A stretch of DNA of 38,559 nucleotides from the NCBI RefSeq assembly GCF_002160865.1, contig NZ_NFLJ01000029.1:1-38559 (forward strand), written 5' to 3'. The stretch is from Massiliimicrobium timonense. GTDB taxonomy: Bacteria > Bacillota_I > Bacilli_A > Erysipelotrichales > Coprobacillaceae. The notes beneath the pieces are model-generated. The model had not been told where the DNA came from, did not search any database, and was given only the letters and a program-made list of their open reading frames with translations. The position numbers and the translations under genes are program-made. Every line of letters begins with the position of its first letter. Position 1 is the stretch's first letter. Shown piece by piece: positions 24,160 through 30,907 of this stretch.

Positions 24160-26412
24160 ATGAGAAAGAAATTAAGTAAAGAACAAAAACAAATAGCTCT
24201 TAGTGCAAGTGAAGTCTATAACAAGACTCTTGAAGATAATGGATTAACAACTCTTGATGCAGAGATAGCAGAACTTGATAAAATGATTATTAGTAGATTA
24301 AGTGAAGTTGGCTATCATTTAGCTTGCCCAAATGATAATTGCCGTTCAACGGATATAAAAAAGAATGGTACTTCAAGGGGTGGACTTCAAAGATATATCT
24401 GTAAGACATGTGGTAAAAGTTTTACTCTTTTTACTGATACAGTTTTGGCTGGTATTCAATATCCCTTGCCAGTTATCATAAAAATAATCAAATATATGAT
24501 TAGCGGGGTTACCATTCCAAACATGAGCAGATATCTTAAAGAAAGCTACCCATCTACATATGAATTTGATGAAACAAGTTTAGCTGAAATAAGAATCAAA
24601 ATTATGAAAGCAATTCATGAGGCACAGCTCAAATATTTTGAAGCTAACCCATTAACAGGTATAATACAAATTGATGAGACCTACTTTCATGAAAACCAGA
24701 GCGGTACACCAGAACATAACCAATATAACCCTTATGAAGATATAAGAGGAAAAAGGACATCTCTCATCAATAAAAATGATGGTATACACAGCAAATCAAG
24801 AAATGGAAGTATTAAAGGTGATGAATTTTCAAATGTTGTTGTGGCTGTCAATTCCTATGGTCTTTGCATAAGTGCTCTGATAGGTGTTGGTCACACTGAT
24901 AGAAAATATCTTGATGAATACATCATGAAGTATATTGATATTAATAAAGTTGATGTATTCTGTTCAGATGCCAATAGTATTTTTGATGACTACTGTGTGG
25001 ATAATAATCTTGTACATTATGTCCTTCCATCAGGAAGTTATAAGAATTATAACAAAATTGGAGATATTGATGCATTAGGTCATCCCATTACTGAAAAAGA
25101 ACTTTTTGAAAAAGGAAAAATTGGTATCATTAAAAGAGGTAAAAGAAGACTTGGTTATAAGGAATTCAAGGATTATGAAAGTAAATACTATTTGAGTTTA
25201 AAAAGAGTCAACGGTATTCATAGTGAGCTTAAGAAAAAAATCAATGGAGTACATAACAGTGTTGTTACCAAGAACCTTAACTATTATACAAGCTGGTACT
25301 GTTTTTTAAGAAACTATCCCATCATCTTTACAGGAAAGACCATTTATGATGAAAGAACACCATTCATGATTCTTGCAATCATTCTTCAGCATTCAATGAA
25401 TATGACAAGAAAGAAAATGCAGAAAAGAACAATTAAGGATATTCCAAGAATTACTGGGTCTGACCTTAAGAAAATTGTCAAAAAGAACAATAAAATAAAC
25501 TCTCTTGGCTATCAAACACAGTTTGCAACAAATCCAGAAGCTCATTCATACAGACCAACAACAGATGCCATTAAAAGAATGAGCAAAGGTGAACTTCAGG
25601 ATTTTGCATTATTTCTTGGATTAAAAGGATGTAGTACAATGAAAGTTGAAGAATTAAGACATACTTTGTTTTCAACATCTTCACTATCTGATTTTCTCAT
25701 TAAATATGATATTTACCTTGGACGCATAAAAAGTAGTGAACTTGTAGAACATTACAAGGAAGATGAAAAAGTACGTAATGTAGAAAAAGAAAAAAGAAAC
25801 AACAAGAATCTAACCCCTGCTGAAACCTTTGAACAGTATTTTGCTAAATCTGTTGCTTATCACACCTATAAATACAAGGGGTCAAGAATCAAAGGCAAGA
25901 TTCAAGATAAAACTTTATTTATTGATATAGAAACAACTGGTCTGAATCCAAAAGAGGATGAAATTCTTGAACTTGCTATTGTAAATGGCTATGGTAATAC
26001 TGTTTTTCATTGCATGTTTAAACCCATTTATCACACTGAATGGCCTGAGGCTGAAAAAATAAATCATATTAAACCATCTGATGTTGAGACAATGTGTAAT
26101 ATAGAAAAATACAGAAAGGTACTACATAAAATATTTAAAGATGCTGATGAACTAATTTTTTATAATGCTAATTTTGATTTTGAATTCATAAGACCATTAA
26201 TTGATGGAAGAATTCTCAGAAAACTTGAAAGAACAAAAAAATGTTGCATGACAGCATACAAGGAATTAAAAGGACTTAATAAAAACTTCAAACTTATAGA
26301 TGCTGCTAAATCTTATAACATAGACTTTAATGAAAATGAACTACACGGAGCACTATATGATGCTCAACTTACAAGAGAAATATGGGTTAACATGTTTCCT
26401 ACATACTTTTAA
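24160..26412 (+). CDS. DDE transposase fused to a DEDDh 3'-5' exonuclease
   Basis: This 750-residue protein has an N-terminal zinc ribbon (Cys56, Cys61, Cys81, Cys84) with a DNA-binding region to about 150, then a DDE core of the ISXO2/IS1595 type. IIQIDETYF holds Asp172, VDVFCSDAN holds Asp270, and RVNGIHSELKKKI holds His354/Glu356 in the family's NxxHxxLK context. A linker at 470-515 resembles a SAP-type helix pair (SKGELQDFALFLGLKG). Residues 585-750 are a DnaQ-like exonuclease with all catalytic residues: FIDIETTGL (Asp589, Glu591), NANFDFEFI (Asp673), ELHGALYDAQLT (His729, Asp734). IS1595 transposases are normally about 300-350 residues. It should mobilise the surrounding element. Confidence 0.85.
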   Translation: MRKKLSKEQKQIALSASEVYNKTLEDNGLTTLDAEIAELDKMIISRLSEVGYHLACPNDNCRSTDIKKNGTSRGGLQRYICKTCGKSFTLFTDTVLAGIQYPLPVIIKIIKYMISGVTIPNMSRYLKESYPSTYEFDETSLAEIRIKIMKAIHEAQLKYFEANPLTGIIQIDETYFHENQSGTPEHNQYNPYEDIRGKRTSLINKNDGIHSKSRNGSIKGDEFSNVVVAVNSYGLCISALIGVGHTDRKYLDEYIMKYIDINKVDVFCSDANSIFDDYCVDNNLVHYVLPSGSYKNYNKIGDIDALGHPITEKELFEKGKIGIIKRGKRRLGYKEFKDYESKYYLSLKRVNGIHSELKKKINGVHNSVVTKNLNYYTSWYCFLRNYPIIFTGKTIYDERTPFMILAIILQHSMNMTRKKMQKRTIKDIPRITGSDLKKIVKKNNKINSLGYQTQFATNPEAHSYRPTTDAIKRMSKGELQDFALFLGLKGCSTMKVEELRHTLFSTSSLSDFLIKYDIYLGRIKSSELVEHYKEDEKVRNVEKEKRNNKNLTPAETFEQYFAKSVAYHTYKYKGSRIKGKIQDKTLFIDIETTGLNPKEDEILELAIVNGYGNTVFHCMFKPIYHTEWPEAEKINHIKPSDVETMCNIEKYRKVLHKIFKDADELIFYNANFDFEFIRPLIDGRILRKLERTKKCCMTAYKELKGLNKNFKLIDAAKSYNIDFNENELHGALYDAQLTREIWVNMFPTYF

Positions 26413-26419
26413 GATATAA

Positions 26420-26449
26420 AAAAGAACCTTCATATTGTAAGGTTCTTTT
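26420..26449. terminator. Bidirectional terminator inside the transposon
   Basis: AAAGAACCTT-CATATTGT-AAGGTTCTTT forms a 10-bp stem with A/T tracts on both sides, between the transposase gene and the convergent small gene. Confidence 0.8.
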
Positions 26450-26792
26450 ATACTATAAGCTCATATATATCATCAATTATGTCTTTGACTTCCTTATCAT
26501 ACAATTGGTCAGTATAAATATCATATTGTTTTAGATGTTTTACTTTTTCTTTCAATTCAAAATAGTATTCAATAAGCCATTCTGGTTCATCATAGTCCAT
26601 CTTAATAATATGTTTATAGATGAAACTAAGGTATTCAATGATGATGACTATATCCATAACGGTTTCAATAGTTGGTTCATCAATTTCTGTTACTTGAGTA
26701 AGCTGAATTCTTAATTCTTCAGCCCTTTCTATATAATAATCTTCATCAAAGACATCAGCAATCTTGTTGATATCTATTATTCCACTTACCAT
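26448..26792 (-). CDS. Small acidic helical protein in the transposon
   Basis: This 114-residue product is rich in Asp, Glu and Tyr, with helical repeats such as IERAEELRIQLTQV and ELKEKVKHLKQYD. There is no signal peptide or membrane helix. It is convergent with the transposase and shares its terminator. Acidic small proteins next to nucleases or transposases sometimes act as inhibitors or DNA mimics, but nothing here proves that. I do not recognise the family. Confidence 0.5.
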   Translation of the reverse strand: MVSGIIDINKIADVFDEDYYIERAEELRIQLTQVTEIDEPTIETVMDIVIIIEYLSFIYKHIIKMDYDEPEWLIEYYFELKEKVKHLKQYDIYTDQLYDKEVKDIIDDIYELIV

Positions 26793-26939
26793 GTTACATC
26801 TCTCCTTGATTTTAATTATAGCATAGCCAGTAGTGAAGATGAAGAAGTTGTTAAAGATTTAAAAGAGGATATACAATATAAGTTTAAATAACTATAAATA
26901 TTGAAAATAAATATAATTTCATTAAATATATTTAGTCTC
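26793..26939. other. Gap between small acidic gene and right inverted repeat
   Basis: No complete gene. A short plus-strand frame ending at 26891 encodes SSEDEEVVKDLKEDIQYKFK without a start codon and could be the tail of a lost gene. Confidence 0.35.
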
Positions 26940-27097
26940 TGACCAACAAAAAATTGGACATGAGAACGTATATGTCCACAAATTTTTAGCTAAAATATCA
27001 TGTTTTAAAGTAAAAAATACTATTCAATTTTCAAAAATGTTGAAATATAAGGATAAATTTTTTTATATATTTAGCAACTCACTTGTAGGGTAGGATA
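26940..27097. repeat. Right terminal inverted repeat
   Basis: Reverse complement of the left repeat, with TATCCTACCC at the tip. The internal GGACAT/ATGTCC pair at 26956-26977 corresponds to the left palindrome. Confidence 0.88.
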
Positions 27098-27105
27098 CAA
27101 AATTA
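27098..27105. repeat. Right target-site duplication of the nested transposon
   Basis: CAAAATTA immediately follows the right inverted repeat and matches 23092-23099 exactly. Confidence 0.85.
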
Positions 27106-27160
27106 AAAAAATTTATAAATATCAGCTGTACTATAATAGAGTATTGTTTAGTTTCATTAG

Positions 27161-27186
27161 AGTATACCCTAGTGGTATACTTTTTC
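27161..27186 (+). terminator. Intrinsic terminator upstream of the serine recombinase
   Basis: AGTATACC-CTAGT-GGTATACT then five T. It is probably the terminator of the zinc-ribbon operon, displaced by the transposon. Confidence 0.75.
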
Positions 27187-27221
27187 TTTGTACCATTAAA
27201 GTTGAATAACGTATTTTGGAA

Positions 27222-27260
27222 CGTTCCACTTAAAATTGTGACTTAGTGGAACGCTTTTTG
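27222..27260 (+). terminator. Second terminator-like hairpin before the serine recombinase
   Basis: CGTTCCACT and AGTGGAACG pair around a 14-base loop, followed by CTTTTTG, 33 bases before the recombinase start. As it lies in the leader it may attenuate the recombinase transcript. Confidence 0.6.
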
Positions 27261-27292
27261 TTTATTAAAGATTATGAAATGTGGTGATAAGT

Positions 27293-27862
27293 TTGAAAAT
27301 TGGATATATCAGAGTATCGACCGTTGAACAGAATATTGCAAGACAGGAAGTCATCATGAAGAAGCTGGATGTTGAAAAAATATTTATTGATAAAATTAGT
27401 GGTAAAAATAAGGAAAGACCTATGCTTAAGGAAATGATGGATTTTGTTAGAAGTGGTGATATTGTTGTTGTAGAATCAATCAGTCGTTTTGCACGTAATA
27501 CACGTGATTTGTTGGAACTGGTCGATCAATTGGTTGCTAAAGGAGTGCAATTTGTCAGCATGAAGGAAAAGATTGATACGTCTACACCATCAGGTAAGTT
27601 TATGCTTACTGTTTTTGGGGCTGTTGCTCAGCTAGAACGTGATTACATTCTTCAAAGACAAAAAGAGGGAATTGCCATTGCTAAGGCTAATGGCAAATAT
27701 CAGGGTAGAAAGAAAATTCAAAATGATAGATTTGATGAAATATATAAAAAATGGAAGAATAACGAAATGACTGCTATACAGGCAATGAAATTGCTGAATT
27801 ACAGCAAGACTACCTTTTATAGAAGAGTGAAGGAGATGAAAGAAAATGAAGAAAAAAGTTGA
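27293..27862 (+). CDS. Serine recombinase (resolvase/invertase family)
   Basis: This 189-residue protein has the usual size of Tn3-type resolvases. The catalytic serine is in KIGYIRVSTVEQN, with downstream SRFARNTRDLLELVD, VAQLERDYILQRQKEG and the long E-helix. A C-terminal helix-turn-helix covers about 140-185 (AIQAMKLLNYSKTTFYRRV). The start is TTG at 27293, since the frame upstream only offers GTGs without a site. It probably resolves multimers of the element or inverts a segment. RadC follows with a 17-base overlap. Confidence 0.9.
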   Translation: MKIGYIRVSTVEQNIARQEVIMKKLDVEKIFIDKISGKNKERPMLKEMMDFVRSGDIVVVESISRFARNTRDLLELVDQLVAKGVQFVSMKEKIDTSTPSGKFMLTVFGAVAQLERDYILQRQKEGIAIAKANGKYQGRKKIQNDRFDEIYKKWKNNEMTAIQAMKLLNYSKTTFYRRVKEMKENEEKS

Positions 27863-28295
27863 TTTTATATCACTGAAGATATGTAGAGAAAAGACAGTTG
27901 AGTATGAAAGCAAAGGTATTACAAATCCAGATAGAGCATTTGAAGCCATCAGCAATATTATTGATAATACAGATCGTGAATGTTTTGGAGTTATCATGAT
28001 GAATAATGCCAATGAAATCAATTCGTTTGAGATATGTTCGGTAGGTACAGTCAATATGACATTAGCTCATCCTAGAGAAGTATTTAAGGGAGCTATACTT
28101 TCCAATGCTTCAAAGATAATGCTCTTTCATACGCATCCAAGCAATACGATTGAACCATCTCAGACAGACATTGACACAACCAAAGAGCTTATTGAAGCAT
28201 CCAAGATTTTACAGATTCCAATTATAGACCATATTATTACCTGTGAAAGAGGATATTTCAGTTTTGCTGAACATGGAATCCTATTTGGAGAGTAG
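27846..28295 (+). CDS. radC: RadC-type JAB/MPN-domain protein
   Basis: This 149-residue protein is the metalloprotease-like core of RadC without the N-terminal helix-hairpin-helix. The metal-binding JAMM-type motif is LFHTHPSNTIEPSQTDID, with the preceding active-site Glu in the AHPREVFKGAIL segment and RadC-like IIDHIITCERGYFSF at the end. Such short RadC proteins are frequent on plasmids and mobile elements near recombination genes. Their activity is unproven. It overlaps the recombinase gene and is followed after three bases by an unknown gene, so the three form an operon. Confidence 0.85.
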   Translation: MKKKVDFISLKICREKTVEYESKGITNPDRAFEAISNIIDNTDRECFGVIMMNNANEINSFEICSVGTVNMTLAHPREVFKGAILSNASKIMLFHTHPSNTIEPSQTDIDTTKELIEASKILQIPIIDHIITCERGYFSFAEHGILFGE

Positions 28296-28298
28296 CAT

Positions 28299-29066
28299 AT
28301 GGAAGCATACAAGTTTAGAAGATATAAGGTTCCTTACAAAAAGAAATATTACTATATATACATTCCCTTTGAACATGATCATCTTTGGATTATTGACTGG
28401 GCAGACTGGTGGTATGGTGGTGCATGGATTGATGGAAATATTCAATGTCTAAAATACTTGATTGCCAGTTTTTGTATATTGGCATTTAATCCATATGCAA
28501 TTATTTATCTGCCTATAAGGAAGAACAAAAGACCAAATACCTTTGCATTTGGTGATAATTGTGAATATGACATTATTTTCAGAACAACAAAAGTATGGAT
28601 TAATGATAAGGATTTAAAGAAGATTGTCAAGAATCTTAAATATACTAGGTGGACGACTTATAAATGCAGAATCAATCTTGAAAGAATGAAAAGATATTTT
28701 CATGACAACATCAAAAAAATAGAAGATATTCCTGATTACAAGATTCTAGTCAATGCAGATGGACATATTAACGGAAGCATTATCTATTATTCATTTCCTC
28801 AGGTCTGGTATCAAGAAGAATCTATTGATCTGGTGGACTACTTCTTCAATGAAATCTTTACAAAGGATGATTTTTCAGACTGCTATGATGAAAAACATGA
28901 TTGGTTTTCCAAACCATTTACAAGCTTTGTATGGGGTGGGAAAAGAAAGTCAAAATATACATATAAACGACCTTCACTGACATTCTATATTGAGTTTTAT
29001 GATATTGAAATCATAAATAGATATGTAAAAGAGAAGATTTATCTTGTAGATAAGAATAAAATATGA
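28299..29066 (+). CDS. Hypothetical protein, 255 residues
   Basis: The protein is rich in Tyr, Trp and Lys. Near the N-terminus it has HLWIIDWADWWYGGAWIDG, then a hydrophobic stretch (about 52-70, ASFCILAFNPYAIIYLP) too mixed to be a sure membrane helix. It then has a basic region and an Asp/Phe-rich part (YFFNEIFTKDDFSDCYDEKH). No family is recognised. It lies three bases after radC and shares its transcript. It may be element-specific; a defence or counter-defence role is possible but not indicated by any motif. Confidence 0.5.
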   Translation: MEAYKFRRYKVPYKKKYYYIYIPFEHDHLWIIDWADWWYGGAWIDGNIQCLKYLIASFCILAFNPYAIIYLPIRKNKRPNTFAFGDNCEYDIIFRTTKVWINDKDLKKIVKNLKYTRWTTYKCRINLERMKRYFHDNIKKIEDIPDYKILVNADGHINGSIIYYSFPQVWYQEESIDLVDYFFNEIFTKDDFSDCYDEKHDWFSKPFTSFVWGGKRKSKYTYKRPSLTFYIEFYDIEIINRYVKEKIYLVDKNKI

Positions 29067-29094
29067 TATGCTTTAAGCAATAAGAAAGGGTGTG

Positions 29095-29181
29095 ATGGCT
29101 ATGCTAGGACATACAAACAAACACAATATAATAGATGAAAGAAAAGTAGCTAATCACAAGTGTACGAAAGAACGAGCATAG
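29095..29181 (+). CDS. Leader peptide upstream of rtcB-prfH (28 aa)
   Basis: A short frame with a purine-rich site (AAAGGG) encodes MAMLGHTNKHNIIDERKVAN and eight more residues, ending in KERA. Its stop codon lies inside the left arm of a terminator hairpin. The arrangement, with a short translated frame ending on a hairpin 60 bases before rtcB, is typical of attenuators. The peptide itself carries no recognisable motif. Confidence 0.45.
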   Translation: MAMLGHTNKHNIIDERKVANHKCTKERA

Positions 29182-29219
29182 TGGATTATCTGCTATGCTT
29201 TTTATATGCTCTTGTGATT
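29152..29219 (+). promoter_or_regulatory. Candidate transcription attenuator of rtcB-prfH
   Basis: Terminator: AGCATAG (29175-29181) pairs with CTATGCT (29193-29199), then TTTTT. Alternative pairing: GAGCATA (29174-29180) with TATGCTC (29205-29211), plus AATCACAAG (29152-29160) with CTTGTGATT (29211-29219). The alternatives share the left arm and exclude each other. Confidence 0.55.
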
Positions 29220-29239
29220 GCTTGAACACAGGAGGATTT

Positions 29240-30256
29240 ATGAAAGTTAAAATAATGAAAAATAACAAGCTATGGATGGAGGACAATGCAATAAGACAGC
29301 TTGAGTCCATAGCGGATTTTAAAGGCGTTGAATCCATTGTAGGATTGCCCGATCTTCACATGGGAAAACAGCCTGTAGGATGTACTATTTGTACACAGCA
29401 ATTTATATATCCATTTCTAATAGGAAATGACATTGGATGTGGAGTAACCTTATATGAAACTCAAGAAAAGATAAGAAAGATAAAAGTAGAAAGACTTGTT
29501 AGAAAACTTGAGAATACAGGTATCTATGGAAAATACAGCATTGGTGGAGGAAACCATTTTATTGAATTAACTGCCATTGATAAGGTCTATAATCAAGATT
29601 TAGCTAATCAACTAGGTATTGATACAAAGAAAGCTTATTTGTTGATTCATTCAGGCTCTAGAGCTATAGGAGAATCAATCTATAGAGAATATGCTTCATT
29701 AGAAGGATTGGAAGAAGCTAGTGAAAGATTCAATTCCTATATTGAAGAACATGACAAAGCTATTGCATATGCAAGAGATAATCGCAATCATCTTGCTGAT
29801 ATATTTACACAAATGGCAAATATCAAATCAGATAATAGAATTGTCATTGATTGCATACATAATTATTTGGAAATGGTTGATGGGAAATACTATCATAGAA
29901 AAGGAAGCATATCATCATTGAGTCATACCTATGCGATCATAGCAGGAACAAGAGGGAGCTCTTCTTACATAGTGAAAACTATACCTCGTAATGATGAGTT
30001 GTACTCGGTGAGTCATGGATGTGGTCGAAAGATCATGAGAAGTGAGTGTAAGGGAAAACTTCAGTCAAAATATAAAAGAGATGAACTGAAAAGAACTTCA
30101 TTAGGAAGCTATGTCATATCAAAGGACAAGGCATTGTTATATGAAGAAGCAACGGAAGCGTATAAAAGAATAGATGACGTTATTGAAACACTTTTACAAT
30201 ACAAATGCATAGAAATTATCGCAACATTAAAACCAATGGTGACTTATAAATGTTGA
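29240..30256 (+). CDS. rtcB: RNA ligase RtcB (RtcB2-type)
   Basis: This 338-residue RtcB joins 2',3'-cyclic phosphate (3'-phosphate) ends to 5'-OH ends of RNA using GTP and Mn2+. The metal and catalytic residues are present: PDLHMG, NDIGCGV (Asp64, Cys67), GGGNHFIEL (His106), HSGSR (His137), DCIHNYL (His207) and the guanylated His259 in SHGCGR. It is shorter than E. coli RtcB (about 408), like the copies that travel with PrfH. AGGAGG precedes the ATG at 29240; the frame upstream overlaps the leader. It is coupled to prfH by an ATGTTGA overlap. It probably reseals rRNA cut by ribotoxins. Confidence 0.92.
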   Translation: MKVKIMKNNKLWMEDNAIRQLESIADFKGVESIVGLPDLHMGKQPVGCTICTQQFIYPFLIGNDIGCGVTLYETQEKIRKIKVERLVRKLENTGIYGKYSIGGGNHFIELTAIDKVYNQDLANQLGIDTKKAYLLIHSGSRAIGESIYREYASLEGLEEASERFNSYIEEHDKAIAYARDNRNHLADIFTQMANIKSDNRIVIDCIHNYLEMVDGKYYHRKGSISSLSHTYAIIAGTRGSSSYIVKTIPRNDELYSVSHGCGRKIMRSECKGKLQSKYKRDELKRTSLGSYVISKDKALLYEEATEAYKRIDDVIETLLQYKCIEIIATLKPMVTYKC

Positions 30257-30840
30257 TACAGATTAGTGCTGGACAAGGTTCACCAAAAGAATGTGAAATG
30301 GCATGTTATCTATTCTATAAGGAACTTTTAACAGAGTTTCCTGACCTTGAAGTTGTTTCAACAAATTTCAGTGATAAGCAATGTCTAAAGAGTGCTGTCT
30401 TTTACAGTGAGCAAGACCTATCTTTTTTGGAAGGAAGTGTTCAATGGATATGTCAAAGTCCATTTAGACCAAATCATAAAAGAAAAAACTGGTTTATTGA
30501 TGTGTCTATACTGCAAGATAAATTCAGATTTGATAAGGATGATGATATTAGATATGAAGCTTTTCGTTCGTCAGGTAAGGGAGGACAAAATGTAAATAAG
30601 GTATCTACAGCCATTAGGGCTATACATATACCAACAGGAATAAGCGTAGTATCAATGGATCAGCGTAGCCAGATTCAAAATAAGAAGATTGCTTATTTAA
30701 GGTTAATGAAAAAGATAGATGAGAAAAACTCATCTATCAATAAGGTTATACAATATGAAAATTGGAATAAGCATAATCAACTTAAAAGAGGTAGTCCTAT
30801 ACGAATTTATAAGGGGTTGAACTTTGAAAGAGAAAAATAG
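30250..30840 (+). CDS. prfH: Peptide chain release factor H
   Basis: This 196-residue class-I release-factor homologue contains the catalytic GGQ (residues 111-113) in RSSGKGGQNVNKVSTAIR, but lacks the N-terminal helical and stop-codon-reading domains of RF1/RF2. PrfH proteins occur almost only beside rtcB. Published work on RtcB2-PrfH shows rescue of ribosomes broken in the 16S decoding centre, with PrfH freeing the stalled peptide so that RtcB can reseal the RNA. The start lies inside the rtcB end (7-base overlap), so the two are made together. Confidence 0.93.
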   Translation: MLIQISAGQGSPKECEMACYLFYKELLTEFPDLEVVSTNFSDKQCLKSAVFYSEQDLSFLEGSVQWICQSPFRPNHKRKNWFIDVSILQDKFRFDKDDDIRYEAFRSSGKGGQNVNKVSTAIRAIHIPTGISVVSMDQRSQIQNKKIAYLRLMKKIDEKNSSINKVIQYENWNKHNQLKRGSPIRIYKGLNFEREK

Positions 30841-30861
30841 ATAAAAATAATATTATTATGG

Positions 30862-30907
30862 AGATTTGTGATGTTTGTTTATAAATGAACATTATAAATC
30901 TTTTTTT
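30862..30907 (+). terminator. Terminator after prfH
   Basis: AGATTTGTGATGTT and AACATTATAAATCT pair at 12 of 14 positions around a 12-base loop, followed by seven T. It lies between prfH and the convergent gene. Confidence 0.7.

Larger units (their letters stand above)
23100..27097. mobile_element. Transposon with IS1595/ISXO2-like transposase-exonuclease (3,998 bp)
   Basis: Imperfect inverted repeats of about 157 bases begin TACCCTACCCTACAAGTGAG on the left and TATCCTACCCTACAAGTGAG on the right (read inward) and are flanked by the 8-bp duplication CAAAATTA. It carries three genes: a membrane-anchored or secreted protein, the transposase fusion and a convergent small acidic protein. The insertion separated the zinc-ribbon gene at 22130 from downstream terminators. 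IS1595-family elements make 8-bp duplications, in agreement with the transposase type. Confidence 0.9.

Noticed and set aside
24160-26412. Cas1-type integrase or stand-alone DnaQ polymerase subunit
   Set aside because: The N-terminal part has the zinc ribbon and DDE/NxxHxxLK motifs of ISXO2-type transposases, and the exonuclease is a fused C-terminal domain within terminal inverted repeats.
29104-29337. Minus-strand frame overlapping the rtcB start
   Set aside because: It overlaps the conserved rtcB N-terminus and attenuator and has no ribosome site.
30250-30840. PrfH as part of a normal peptide release factor with programmed frameshift
   Set aside because: The frame is complete, lacks the RF2 frameshift region and sits in the standard rtcB-prfH arrangement.
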